NCBI RefSeq assembly: GCF_010731535.1
Contig: NZ_AP022581.1
Coordinates: 3,853,952 to 3,917,951, forward strand
Direction: 5' to 3'
DNA length: 64,000 bases
Source: Mycobacterium lacus
GTDB taxonomy: Bacteria > Actinomycetota > Actinomycetes > Mycobacteriales > Mycobacteriaceae
Below the pieces are notes generated by a model. It saw nothing but the letters and a program-made list of their open reading frames with translations. It searched no databases and was not told where the DNA came from. Below, in pieces: positions 7,629-16,450 of this stretch. The position numbers and the translations under genes were made by a program. Every line of letters starts with the position of its first letter. The first letter of the stretch is position 1.

Positions 7629-8993
7629 TTAGCTGTGGCGCGCCCTCTTGCGCGTCGCCACCTTGGTGACGAAATAGAGCGCAACCACCACCACCCAGGA
7701 CAGCAGGCTGAGCCAGAGCTGTGTGCGTGCCGCACGGTCGAACGCCATTTGCACCAGCACGGCGATGATTCCGGCAACGGTGAGTATCGACAGCACCGGG
7801 AAGAGCCACATCTTCACCCGCAGCCTTTCCGTGGGCGTGCGGCGGCGCAGCACGATCTGCGACAGGGCGATCAGCAAGTAGACGAACAAGATGACGGCGC
7901 CGGACGAGTTGAGCAGGAAGAGAAACACTGTGCCGGGCGCGATCCGCGCCATGATCACGCAGCCGAAGCCCGCCAGCGACGAGCACAGGATGGCGACGGA
8001 GGGGACCCCACGCCGGTCGACCCTGACCAGCCGCGCAAGCGCCTCCCGGCGGCCGGCGAGCACGAACAGCATTCGCGACGCCGTGTACAGGCCCGAGTTC
8101 AGGCACGACAACACCGCGGTGAGAACCACCGCGTTCATGATCTGATCCGCGCCGCGCAGACCCATGTGCTTGAGCGCGGCGACGTACGGCGACGCGCCGG
8201 GTTCCACCGAATTCCACGGCAGGACCACCGCAAGCAGAAAGACCGAACCGACAAAGAAGATCACGATGCGCGCGACGACCGAGTTGGTCGCTCGCTGGAT
8301 CGCGCGCTCGGGTTCGCGGCTCTCGGCGGCGGCAATGGTGACGACCTCGGCACCGACCATGGAGAAGATCGCCACCACGATGGCGGCGACGACGGCGCCG
8401 ACGCCCTTGGGGAAGAAGCCGCCGTGTGAGGTCAGGTTGGAAAAGTCCATGCCGTGGCCCGGCAGCAATCCGAGGGCGAAGGCCGCGCCGACGCCCAGGA
8501 ATATCAGGATGGTCGCGACTTTGATTCCGGCGAACCAGAATTCGAACTCGCCGAAGGATGTCACCGAGAACAAGTTGGTCGCCGTCATCAGCACCATCAG
8601 GCACAGCGACAAGAGCCACAGCGGCGCATGAACCCAGTAACCGAGGACTTTTCCGCCGGCGACCGCCTCGAAACCGACCACGATCACCCAGAAGTACCAA
8701 TACAGCCAGCCAACGGAAAAGCCCGCCCAACCACCCAGCGCCCTAGCCGCGTACTCGGCGAATGATCCGGTCGACGGGTTCGCGGTGGCCATCTCGCCCA
8801 GCATGCGCATGACGAGAACGATCAGCAGGCCACAGACCACGTAGGTCAGGAACGCGGCGGGCCCGGTCTCGTGGATCACCACGCCAGAACCGACGAACAA
8901 TCCGGCGCCGATGACCCCGCCGATGGCGATCATGTTGAGCTGCCGCTGCGATAGTCCTTGGCGCAGCTGCGAAGCGCTCCCAGAGCTAGCCAT
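7629..8993 (-). CDS. gabP: APC-family amino acid permease (GabP-like)
   Basis: A 454-residue integral membrane protein with about twelve transmembrane helices. The amino-acid permease signature GGVIGAGLFVGSG sits in the first helix near residue 30, and the second helix region contains GLLIVLVMRMLGEMA. It belongs to the amino acid/GABA transporter branch; the substrate cannot be read from sequence. Position and length correspond to Rv0522 of M. tuberculosis, annotated gabP there. The N-terminus is cytosolic and ends in a basic run. It is the first gene of a possible operon running to 3745, although it may predate the four genes behind it. Confidence 0.85.
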   Translation of the reverse strand: MASSGSASQLRQGLSQRQLNMIAIGGVIGAGLFVGSGVVIHETGPAAFLTYVVCGLLIVLVMRMLGEMATANPSTGSFAEYAARALGGWAGFSVGWLYWYFWVIVVGFEAVAGGKVLGYWVHAPLWLLSLCLMVLMTATNLFSVTSFGEFEFWFAGIKVATILIFLGVGAAFALGLLPGHGMDFSNLTSHGGFFPKGVGAVVAAIVVAIFSMVGAEVVTIAAAESREPERAIQRATNSVVARIVIFFVGSVFLLAVVLPWNSVEPGASPYVAALKHMGLRGADQIMNAVVLTAVLSCLNSGLYTASRMLFVLAGRREALARLVRVDRRGVPSVAILCSSLAGFGCVIMARIAPGTVFLFLLNSSGAVILFVYLLIALSQIVLRRRTPTERLRVKMWLFPVLSILTVAGIIAVLVQMAFDRAARTQLWLSLLSWVVVVALYFVTKVATRKRARHS

Positions 8994-9113
8994 CTCTGGC
9001 CATACTGTCGGTCCTCCCGGCGTGCCCCGGCCACGAAGTGGTGTTCATTAACCACAACACATCCGTGGGCGGGGCACCAGCCCGCGGCGCTCCGGCGGGC
9101 CGACGCGCGCCGG

Positions 9114-9424
9114 TCAGTCCAGGCGGGTAGCTACGCACCCCGTAGTCTTCCGGCAGCGGCTCGAGAACACCGAGCTGAGCATCAGCAGCTGCACCCGCTC
9201 CATGATCGCGTCGCGACGTTCGGAATCGACATCGTCGATGGCATCGAACGTCTCGCGTCGAAGCGGGACTGAGAGGTGGTGCCACCCAGGTAGTCCACGC
9301 GCCACCCGCTGCCCCGAGCACGCGCTCGAAGATGTCGGCCGGGATGCCCGCCCACTGGATGCCATTGACGTTGTGAAGCTGAACAAGAACATGTACAACC
9401 GGCGCAGAGCTTGGGGTCGGGAGT
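9114..9424 (-). pseudogene. Relic of an unidentified coding sequence
   Basis: Two minus-strand frames together look like one decayed protein. From about 9424 the frame reads HVLVQLHNVNGIQWAGIPADIF then ERVLGAAGGAWTTW. A shift near 9275-9290 moves the protein-like pattern into another frame, LRRETFDAIDDVDSERRD then AIMERVQLLMLSSVFSSR, ending at a stop at 9114. Neither piece has a convincing start. I do not recognise the family. In M. tuberculosis two short methyltransferase-like genes stand at this position, but nothing here shows a methyltransferase motif. The rest of the interval 8994-9509 shows nothing else. Confidence 0.45.
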
Positions 9425-9509
9425 CACCCGCGGTCAGTCGCTGGTGGTAGGAGGCATCGCCAAGGTCGTCAAGGCGAATCTGCAGAACAAACCGGCGCCG
9501 GCCCGCAGG

Positions 9510-11618
9510 TTACGACAACCCGTTCATCCCGTTCTCGCCGAGCAGCTGCCCACGGGTGCCGCCGGTGCCGGCGGTGCCCGTGGTCGCGCCCACCCCGCCG
9601 TTGCCCCCGTTACCGCCGTTGCCGATCAGCACCGCGTCGCCGCCGTCGCCGCCGTCGCCACCGGCGCCCGTCCCGCCGCCGCCGCCGGCACCTCCGTCAC
9701 CGCCGTTGCCGATCAGCGCGGCCTTGCCGCCGGCACCTCCGGCACCCCCACCGATCGAGCCAGTGCCGCCAACACCGCCATCACCGCCGGTCCCGAAGAG
9801 CATCCCGGCGCTGCCGCCGGCACCGCCAGCACCTCCGTCACCGCCGGTGCTAGTGCCACCGGCACCGCCAGCACCGCCATCACCGAACAGCCCGCCGCCG
9901 TTACCGCCGGCACCGCCCGCGCCCGCAACGTTAGCGCCGACGTTACCCCCACCGGCACCGCCGGCTCCACCGGCTCCCAACAGCCCGCCGGCGTTGCCGC
10001 CGGCACCGCCGGTCCCGCCGGCACCGCCAGCGCCGAAACCGCCGGTGCCCCCGGCACCACCGTTGCCGATCAGCCCGCCGGTGCCGCCGGCACCGCCCGC
10101 TCCCCCGTCGCCGTTGAACGCACCGAAACCGCCGGTGCCCCCGGCACCCCCCGCACCGAATAGCATCCCGGCATTGCCGCCGGCCCCGCCGGTACCCCCG
10201 GCCCCGAGGTTGGTGCCGGTCCCACCGGTGCCGCCGGCCCCGCCGGCACCGATCAGCCGCGCGTTCCCGCCGGCCCCGCCGGCACCACCGTTCGTGGTTG
10301 CTGCACCACCGTCGCCACCGGCACCACCGGCACCGAACAGCATGCCGCCAAGTCCCCCGGCCCCCCCGGCGCCCCCGGTGGTGATGCCACGCCCGCCTGC
10401 GCCACCGTCACCGCCGGCGCCGAACAGCCCGCCGGTCCCACCAACACCGCCTGCCCCGCCAATACCTGCGTTCGACAGGCCGGTCCCGCCGGTGCCACCG
10501 GACCCACCTGGGCCGAACAGCCCGCCAGCCCCACCGGCCCCGCCGGCGCCCCCGTTGGTGGCGCCGGCACCACCGTCACCGCCGGCCCCGCCGGCACCGA
10601 ACAGCCCGCCGGCCCCGCCAGCACCGAACACCCCGCCGGCGCCGCCGGTACCGCCGGTTCCCCCCGTTCCCCCCAAGCCGAGGCTGATGCCACCGACCCC
10701 ACCATCACCGCCGGCACCGATCAGCCGCGCGTTCCCGCCGGCCCCGCCGGCGCCGCCGTTGTTGGTACCGGCGCCGCCGACACCGCCTGCACCGCCATCG
10801 CCGAACAGCATGCCTGCCGTGCCGCCAGCACCACCTGCACCGCCGTCGGTGGTGCCCGCCCCGCCGGCCCCGCCCATCCCGCCGCTGCCGAACAGCCCGC
10901 CGCTGCCGCCGTTACCGCCAGCACCCCCAACGGAGCCACCGACTCCGCCGGCCCCGCCGATCCCTCCAGCGCCGAATAGCCCGCCAGCACCACCAGCACC
11001 GCCAGCGCCCCCGGCGGTGACGCTGGTCCCGCCGGCCCCACCGGCCCCGCCGGCGCCGACTAGCAGCCCGCCCGCACCCCCGGCACCCCCGACGGTGGTT
11101 CCGGTCCCGCCGGCTCCGCCGGCTCCGCCGAGGCCGAACAGCCCGGCGGCCCCGCCCTTACCGCCGTTTTGGCCGGGCCCGCCGGACCCGCCGGCTCCGC
11201 CGTTGCCGATCAGTATGCCGCCGGGCGCGCCGTTGGCCCCGGTCCCTGGCGCCCCATTGGCGCCGTTGCCGATCAGCGGGCGGCCCAACAACGCCTGGGT
11301 AGGCGCATTGATCGCATTGAGCAGATTCTGCTGCGCGTTGGCGGCCTCGGCGCTGGCATACGAGGCCCCGCCCGTGGTCAGAGCCCCCACGAACTGGTCG
11401 TGGAACGCCGCCGCTTGTGCGCTGAGCGCCCGGTAACTCTGGGCGTGCTGACTGAACAGCGCCGCAATCTGAGCCGACACCTCATCGGCGGCGGCGGGCA
11501 ACACTCCAGTCGTCGCGGCTGCCGCGGCCGCGTTGGCCGCGCCAAGTGCCGACCCGATACCCGCCAAATCCGTCGCCGCCGCCATCAGCATCTCCGGCGC
11601 CGTGAACACAAACGACAT
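9510..11618 (-). CDS. PE_PGRS family protein
   Basis: A 702-residue protein with the N-terminal PE domain (MSFVFTAPEMLMAAATDL at the start, ~95 residues) and a linker with the GRPLIGNGANG motif near residue 135. Some 560 residues of glycine-alanine repeats follow (GGAGGxGG, with recurring LFGAGGAGG and LIGNGG units). PE_PGRS proteins are mycobacterial surface or secreted proteins exported by ESX-5; the PE domain carries the export signal. It ends LLGENGMNGLS, without a distinct C-terminal domain. The gene stands between the permease and the esterase; M. tuberculosis has no PE_PGRS gene at this spot as far as I recall. The very GC-rich repeats are prone to slippage and assembly error. Confidence 0.95.
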   Translation of the reverse strand: MSFVFTAPEMLMAAATDLAGIGSALGAANAAAAAATTGVLPAAADEVSAQIAALFSQHAQSYRALSAQAAAFHDQFVGALTTGGASYASAEAANAQQNLLNAINAPTQALLGRPLIGNGANGAPGTGANGAPGGILIGNGGAGGSGGPGQNGGKGGAAGLFGLGGAGGAGGTGTTVGGAGGAGGLLVGAGGAGGAGGTSVTAGGAGGAGGAGGLFGAGGIGGAGGVGGSVGGAGGNGGSGGLFGSGGMGGAGGAGTTDGGAGGAGGTAGMLFGDGGAGGVGGAGTNNGGAGGAGGNARLIGAGGDGGVGGISLGLGGTGGTGGTGGAGGVFGAGGAGGLFGAGGAGGDGGAGATNGGAGGAGGAGGLFGPGGSGGTGGTGLSNAGIGGAGGVGGTGGLFGAGGDGGAGGRGITTGGAGGAGGLGGMLFGAGGAGGDGGAATTNGGAGGAGGNARLIGAGGAGGTGGTGTNLGAGGTGGAGGNAGMLFGAGGAGGTGGFGAFNGDGGAGGAGGTGGLIGNGGAGGTGGFGAGGAGGTGGAGGNAGGLLGAGGAGGAGGGNVGANVAGAGGAGGNGGGLFGDGGAGGAGGTSTGGDGGAGGAGGSAGMLFGTGGDGGVGGTGSIGGGAGGAGGKAALIGNGGDGGAGGGGGTGAGGDGGDGGDAVLIGNGGNGGNGGVGATTGTAGTGGTRGQLLGENGMNGLS

Positions 11619-11869
11619 TCCGCACCTCCCGCGCCCTAGCGACGACCGGTAATCGCGCGGTCACCTTCGACACCCACTCGGCGGGGCAAATGATATCGAG
11701 TTGCGCTATTAGCTGTCCCGGGTTTGCCGAATGCCGTTGCCGATCAACGGATCACCCGGACGGTCAACGCACGCACAACCTGAGCGACTTTCCAGCCACC
11801 CCAACTCTCGTCACGATTGCCTACCGATACGGCGTGGCTCGGCCGGAAAAAGCCTCTCGGCGCGGCATT

Positions 11870-12739
11870 ATGACGCTCGTGCCTGAGCTGACCCGCCGTG
11901 CGGTGCTGCGTATGGGCGCCGGCGTCGGCGCTGCAGCCGCCGGCGTGTGGGCTTTGAGCGCTGTGTTCGATCCGCTCGAACCCCAGGCGGCGCCGCCGCT
12001 TGCTCCCGCCCCGTTCGAGCCGCCGACCGCGGGCAGCGGCTTGCCGACCAAGCTGTCCGGCTCGTTCATTTCGGCGGCTCGCGGCGGCGTCAAGACGAAC
12101 TGGGTGATCGCCATGCCGCCCGGCCAGACCGGCTTGCTGCGTCCCGTGATCGCCCTACACGGCAAGGACGGCAACGCGGGCATGATGCTCGACCTCGGTG
12201 TCGCGGACGGGCTGGCCCAGCTGGTCAAGGCGGGCAAGCCGCCGTTCGCGGTGGTCGGCGTGGACGGCGGCAATACCTACTGGCACAAGAGGGCTGCGGG
12301 CGGGGACTCCGGGGCGATGGTGCTCGAAGAGCTGTTGCCGATGCTGGCATCGATGGGCATGGACACCTCCCGGGTGGGCTTCCTGGGCTGGTCGATGGGG
12401 GGGTACGGCGCGCTGCTGCTGGGCGCGCGGCTGGGCCCAGCCCGGACGGCGGGGATCTGCGCGATCAGCCCGGCGTTGTACACATCGTTCACTGGCAGCG
12501 CGCCCGGGGCGTTCGACAGCTACGACGACTGGGTGCAGCACAGCGTGGTGGGCCTGCCGGCACTGAATCAGATTCCCCTTCGCGTGGATTGCGGCACTAG
12601 CGATCGCTTCTATTTCGCCACCCGTCAGTTCGTCAACCAACTGAAAAAGCCACCGGCAGGCGGCTTCTCGGACGGCGGACACGACACGGACTATTGGCGC
12701 GAGCAGCTGCCCGGCGAGCTGGCCTGGATGGCGTCCTAG
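11870..12739 (+). CDS. Secreted esterase/acyltransferase-like hydrolase (Rv0519c-like)
   Basis: A 289-residue alpha/beta hydrolase from the ATG at 11870. The N-terminus, LTRRAVLRMGAGVGAAAAG, has twin arginines followed by a hydrophobic stretch, so Tat export is likely. The nucleophile elbow is GWSMGGYGALLLG near residue 165, in the antigen-85/esterase D style (GxSMGG). The aspartate and histidine candidates are DCGTSDRFY and DGGHDTDYW near the C-terminus. The open frame continues upstream to 11690 but with unlikely composition. M. tuberculosis Rv0519c is a putative lipase of about 300 residues at this position. It is divergent from the PE_PGRS gene. Confidence 0.85.
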   Translation: MTLVPELTRRAVLRMGAGVGAAAAGVWALSAVFDPLEPQAAPPLAPAPFEPPTAGSGLPTKLSGSFISAARGGVKTNWVIAMPPGQTGLLRPVIALHGKDGNAGMMLDLGVADGLAQLVKAGKPPFAVVGVDGGNTYWHKRAAGGDSGAMVLEELLPMLASMGMDTSRVGFLGWSMGGYGALLLGARLGPARTAGICAISPALYTSFTGSAPGAFDSYDDWVQHSVVGLPALNQIPLRVDCGTSDRFYFATRQFVNQLKKPPAGGFSDGGHDTDYWREQLPGELAWMAS

Positions 12740-12779
12740 ACGAGGCGATGACAGTCCGGCAGCAAGCCACCACCGGCTC

Positions 12780-13158
12780 TGCCCCCGCAGGGGAGCGGCG
12801 AATGCGGCGCGTTGGGCTCGGTTGCGTCGATCGGCGGCGGCCAGCCTCGCGGTGGGCGGCGCGGCCACCGCGGTGGCCCTGCCAAGGCGCCGGTATTCGT
12901 CAACGGCTGCAGGCGTTCCGGGCATGACGCGGGCCAAAGCGAGTGTGCGACGGGCGACGCCGCCTCAACGACGACGGTGGCGCTGATCGGCGACTCGCAT
13001 GCGGCCATGTGGGACCGGCCATGCAGCGCCTATCTGCCCGGTGATCGTCGGCAACACCCTAGTGTTCCGCGACGACCACCACGTGACGACCGAGTACGCG
13101 CAGCTGCTGGCACCCGTTATCGGCGCGCTGGCCGATCGCACCCTGGCGGAGCGGTAGT
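12780..13158 (+). pseudogene. Decayed C-terminal part of an SGNH-domain acyltransferase
   Basis: Three frames carry pieces of one protein in order. First comes a membrane-like stretch (LRRSAAASLAVGGAATAVAL, about 12825-12885). Then, in a second frame, GCRRSGHDAGQSECATGD and TTTVALIGDSHAAMW (to about 13012), the block I nucleophile motif GDSHA of SGNH domains. Last, in a third frame, PVIVGNTLVFRDDHHVT then TEYAQLLAPVIGALADRTL and a stop at 13156-13158, the usual DDHH catalytic block and C-terminus. The middle of the SGNH domain is deleted. Intact relatives in mycobacteria are membrane acyltransferases with a fused SGNH domain. The remnant cannot be functional. Confidence 0.7.
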
Positions 13159-13235
13159 TCCGGTGAGTTTCTTGGCGAATGAACCTCGCGGCGACGACGA
13201 ACGTGGTACCAATGAAAGAGTTCTGGAGGTTTGAG

Positions 13236-13352
13236 ATGTCGGCGCTGCTGCTGGTCTTCATTTCGGCGGTAATGCCAGTCGTCGGGGTTGGCCTGCTGCA
13301 GCTGCAAGCGCGCCTTGAGCGTTGGGACTACGAGCGGCACGCCGAGGACTGA
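13236..13352 (+). CDS. 38-residue single-pass membrane protein
   Basis: The ATG at 13236 follows a good ribosome-binding site (CTGGAGG, 7-10 bases upstream) and opens a 38-codon frame ending in TGA at 13350-13352. The peptide has one hydrophobic helix, residues 3-22 (ALLLVFISAVMPVVGVGLLQ), and then a charged tail with RLERWDYERHAED. This pattern of a short helix followed by an RWDYERH-type tail looks familiar from small mycobacterial proteins, but I cannot name a function. It stands alone between the acyltransferase relic and the convergent SGNH hydrolase gene. Confidence 0.6.
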   Translation: MSALLLVFISAVMPVVGVGLLQLQARLERWDYERHAED

Positions 13353-13402
13353 ACCGCTACCCGCGCCCACACTAAACACCTTGTGCGGCTGGCGCTTTGG
13401 CC

Positions 13403-14116
13403 CTAGTCACTCAACTGCGTACGAATCAGCGGCGTGATCTTGTCCGCCAGGTACTCATGCCCTGCGTCGTTGGGGTGCACGCCATCCGCGCCGATCAGGT
13501 CGGGCCTGTCGACGAACCAGCGTTCGGCGATCGGGTCGACGAAGGCTGCCCCCGCGCCCCCGGCCGCGGCGCCCAGCACGTCGCGAATCTGCAGCATCCA
13601 GTCGGGTACGTCGGCGTTTGGCCACGGCGGTCCGATCACCAGCAACCGCGCGGACGGCGCCAGGCGGCGCGCCAGATCGAAGGTATCGCGGGCCCTTTCG
13701 GCTAGCAGCTCGGGATCAGCCCGCTGGTCGTTGCGGGAGCCGAAGAACACCACCAGCACGTCGTCAGACTTGACCGCCCTGGCGGTCAGATCCGCGAAGA
13801 CGCTGCCGTGGTCGCCGGGCGCGCCGTAGCCCGCTCTGCCCTCGGCCGCCACATCGGCGGCGATCCGCACGCCCCGCTCGGTGAGCGTCTGCCAGGCCAC
13901 GGCGGTCCAAGATTTCGGGCCCAGGCCACCCAAATCGGTGCCGGTGGTGTAGGAGTCGCCGATCACTGCGAGCTGGTTCAGCCGAAAATCCTTGGTCAGT
14001 GTGTCGTAGACCCGCACCCGTGCTGGGTGTGCCGGGTGCGGCAAGACCACGTCGACCAGCAGAGCGAGACCAATGACGAGCGTGGCCAGACGACTCACCG
14101 CTACCTCCGCATCCAA
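13403..14116 (-). CDS. Exported SGNH/GDSL hydrolase (Rv0518-like)
   Basis: A 237-residue protein with a hydrophobic N-terminus (SRLATLVIGLALLVDVVL), probably a signal peptide. The SGNH blocks follow in order: block I GDSYTTGTDLGG near residue 55, block III with FFGSRNDQRADP near residue 125, and block V GADGVHPNDAGHEYLA near residue 215, which supplies the Asp-His pair. Such enzymes are esterases or acyl hydrolases; the substrate is unknown. It lies downstream of the acyltransferase gene at 14181-15413 on the same strand, 64 bases away. The pair may add and remove acyl groups on an envelope molecule, which is inference. Confidence 0.85.
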   Translation of the reverse strand: MDAEVAVSRLATLVIGLALLVDVVLPHPAHPARVRVYDTLTKDFRLNQLAVIGDSYTTGTDLGGLGPKSWTAVAWQTLTERGVRIAADVAAEGRAGYGAPGDHGSVFADLTARAVKSDDVLVVFFGSRNDQRADPELLAERARDTFDLARRLAPSARLLVIGPPWPNADVPDWMLQIRDVLGAAAGGAGAAFVDPIAERWFVDRPDLIGADGVHPNDAGHEYLADKITPLIRTQLSD

Positions 14117-14180
14117 ATCAACGGAATCGTACGAGGAAACTGAGGCGAGTCGCCGTCAACGCGCTCACGTCCCGCGAGCG

Positions 14181-15413
14181 TCACACCGCGCGGACCGACA
14201 CCGCTTCCAGCGCACCGTCGATCTGATGAAGCTTGGCGCCCACCGAGCCATCGGGCTCGAGGCTCGCGTTCACTGTCCCAATGTCGACCATCCTGCGCAT
14301 CCAACGGCGGGCGGGCACCTCGACGCCGTGATACAACACGACCGAAGCGCCCACGGCGATCGCGAGCAGCCCGACGACGTTCCATTTCCACGGGTTGTCC
14401 TGCGGCGTGAGCTCGAATTGTGCCACGGCCCATCCCCAGGCGGTGTGCACCAGTTCATGCACCATGTAGAGGCAAAACGAGATTTCCCCGCCGTAAACCA
14501 TCGGTCGCGTCGACAGCAGCGAAGGCAGGCTCCCCACGCCGACCGCCAGCGTTATCACCAACGGAACGAACAGGACGTCGACCACCCCGCCGCTGTCCAC
14601 CACTCCGGTGATCGGATGCGCGTCGAACAGGTAGAGGATTCCCACGATGGCGGCGATCAGGAGTGCGGAACAGTACCCGGCGACGCGCCGAGCGCGATCG
14701 GTCAGCCGCAACCTTCGCACCGCGGCAGCGGCCAGCGCGCCCGCGACGAACTGCGTCACAATTCGCGGCAGCCAGCTCCACGGGGTGTAGAACTGGCCGC
14801 TGGCCAACAACAGCACAACCGGCGGCATAGACGCCGCGATGGCCAGCCAGATCAGGCTCCGCGCCCTCGTGGCGTGCATCATCCGGAAAATCACCAGCAC
14901 GACCAGGCCGAACAGCAGGTAGGCCAGCCATTCCGCGCTGATCGACCAGGCCGGCCCATCCCAACTGGACCCGTCGAAATACGGCTGAAACCACAACTGC
15001 ACCAGCAGGACCTGGCGTACATAGCTGGTCGCGGTGAGCTGACTCGCTTCGGGCAGCGGCACATGGCCGACGTGGAGGGTGAGGATCACCAACACGGCGG
15101 CGAGATGGAGTGTGACCAGGTACACCGGCCACACCCTGGCCAGCCGCAGCCACAGGAATTGCAGGGTGGCGCGCGCCGACCACGAGCGGCCCATGCGGTC
15201 GAGGTAGTTCCAGGTCAGCACGAACCCACTGAGGATGAAGAACAAGTCGACCCCCTGCGCGCCGCAGTTCAGCACCGGCGCGAGGGCATCGCGGAAATCG
15301 GGCGACGCATCCTCCAGCATCGGCCGGAAGTGAAACAGCACGACCCAGACCGCGGCGACGATACGGAGTCCGGTCAAGGCTTTGATCTCACCCTTGATTT
15401 CTCCGCTGCGCAT
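14181..15413 (-). CDS. Membrane acyltransferase, OafA/Rv0517 family
   Basis: About 410 residues from the ATG at 15413; a longer frame starts at 15506 but adds a polar stretch with no family match. The acyltransferase-3 domain begins EIKALTGLRIVAAVWVVLFHFRP, where the histidine of the catalytic HxxP-like block sits near residue 28. The YNLDR-like WNYLDRMGRSWSARA segment is near residue 85, and about ten transmembrane helices follow. There is no fused SGNH domain; the protein ends shortly after the last helix. Family members O-acylate sugars or lipids of the envelope. It pairs with the SGNH hydrolase gene downstream. Confidence 0.85.
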   Translation of the reverse strand: MRSGEIKGEIKALTGLRIVAAVWVVLFHFRPMLEDASPDFRDALAPVLNCGAQGVDLFFILSGFVLTWNYLDRMGRSWSARATLQFLWLRLARVWPVYLVTLHLAAVLVILTLHVGHVPLPEASQLTATSYVRQVLLVQLWFQPYFDGSSWDGPAWSISAEWLAYLLFGLVVLVIFRMMHATRARSLIWLAIAASMPPVVLLLASGQFYTPWSWLPRIVTQFVAGALAAAAVRRLRLTDRARRVAGYCSALLIAAIVGILYLFDAHPITGVVDSGGVVDVLFVPLVITLAVGVGSLPSLLSTRPMVYGGEISFCLYMVHELVHTAWGWAVAQFELTPQDNPWKWNVVGLLAIAVGASVVLYHGVEVPARRWMRRMVDIGTVNASLEPDGSVGAKLHQIDGALEAVSVRAV

Positions 15414-15726
15414 TGTGCTCTTCCCGGGCTCTGCCCGTCTCGACCCTGCTGTTTGGTGATCTGATGGCCCGCTGGCCTTGCTGACCGGGCGATCTGGCCG
15501 TCTCACAAGCCCCCGACGGGCAACCGGCAGCCATCGCAGCCTAACAGCGCGATCGCCCCGAGGGGCGTGCGGGCTGGGAGCGGCTCGCCGCCTGCACCCC
15601 GAAAGTCGGTTCTTAGCAAAGAGTTAGATCCAGCTGCCGATCTCCTTAGATCTTGCTGTCAACGTTGGGGACAGGTTTCTCGGCGTCGTGTCGGCTCCCG
15701 CAACGCCATGGGGATTGGGGCTGCTT

Positions 15727-16200
15727 ATGACTATCACCACACCGGCTTCGAACGTCACTGGTCGCACTGATCGCCAGGCAAACGGCACCGTTGACTGCTG
15801 CGGCGCCCAGATTCGGGCCCAGTGTCGTCACCTGGCGACGGTGGTGACCATCCGAGGGGAAATCGACGTCGTCAACGTGGATCCGGTCAGCGAATACATC
15901 CGGCGTTTCATCCTGGGACACAACCCGGTGGTGCTCGACGTCAGCGAAGTGAGTTACTTTGCCGCAGCTGGTATCTCACTCCTGCACACGCTCGATGACG
16001 ACTGCCGCGCCGTCGGGGTGGAGTGGATATTGGTCGCGAGCCCGGCGGTCGTCGAGCTACTGGGTGCCGACGAGGACCAGGACGACAACGGTGCCATGTT
16101 TCCGATTGCACGCTCGGTGCACGAGGCGCTGCGCAACCTGGCCGACGCCATCGTGCGCCGCCGCCAGCTCGTGCTGCCGCTCGTCAAGAAGACGGCTTAG
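15727..16200 (+). CDS. STAS-domain anti-sigma-factor antagonist (Rv0516c-like)
   Basis: About 157 residues from the ATG at 15727; another in-frame start at 15688 would add 13 residues. The STAS core reads VVTIRGEIDVVNVDPVSEY, then PVVLDVSEVSYFAAAGIS, then LLHTLDDDCRAVGVEW. The residue normally phosphorylated in the DxSxxxxxxxxG loop appears as DVSEVSYFAAAG. Anti-anti-sigma factors bind anti-sigma kinases and free alternative sigma factors. In M. tuberculosis Rv0516c is phosphorylated by PknD and linked to osmotic stress and SigF. It is divergent from the acyltransferase and overlaps the end of the convergent membrane protein gene by 17 bases. Confidence 0.88.
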   Translation: MTITTPASNVTGRTDRQANGTVDCCGAQIRAQCRHLATVVTIRGEIDVVNVDPVSEYIRRFILGHNPVVLDVSEVSYFAAAGISLLHTLDDDCRAVGVEWILVASPAVVELLGADEDQDDNGAMFPIARSVHEALRNLADAIVRRRQLVLPLVKKTA

Positions 16201-16450
16201 GGCGCGCGCTGCGCCACACGCGGAGCAGCCGGGCCGCCGCCACCACCACCAACACCCCGGCCAACATCGCCAACAACAGCGTCAACAACAGCGCCTGCGG
16301 GTGATAGACCACCGAAAAGGTGACCGGCTGCCCGTCGGCGACGGGCCCGACCGTCACCATGGAACGCGTTTGCGCCCAGCACACCGCGGCGCCCACCAGC
16401 GCGGCGCACGCCACGACGAGTTCGACCAGAGCTCGGTAGCGCGCCGTCAC
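16184..16450 (-). CDS. Small two-helix membrane protein (Rv0514-like)
   Basis: An 88-residue protein with two hydrophobic helices, ALVELVVACAALVGAAVCW near residue 7 and ALLLTLLLAMLAGVLVVVAA near residue 52. A short external loop between them contains VTVGPVADGQPV. The tail is basic. No catalytic motif is visible and the function is unknown. Its start overlaps the stop of the upstream membrane protein gene by 4 bases, so it is probably part of the haem operon transcript. Length and position match Rv0514 of M. tuberculosis. Confidence 0.8.
   Translation of the reverse strand: MTARYRALVELVVACAALVGAAVCWAQTRSMVTVGPVADGQPVTFSVVYHPQALLLTLLLAMLAGVLVVVAAARLLRVWRSARPKPSS

Noticed and set aside
7576..8730. 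Upstream extension of the DoxD-like frame to 8730
   Set aside because: The extra 385 residues are arginine- and proline-rich with no hydrophobic pattern and overlap the permease gene in another frame; the real start is the ATG at 7575.
9556..11436. Plus-strand open frame of 626 residues rich in Pro and Ala
   Set aside because: It is the exact antisense of the PE_PGRS glycine-alanine repeats; the proline-rich composition follows from GGC/GCC codons and has no start or domain of its own.
15555..15566. GCCCCGAGGGGC hairpin upstream of the STAS gene
   Set aside because: Too short and GC-rich to distinguish from chance in this genome; no position match to a terminator or operator.
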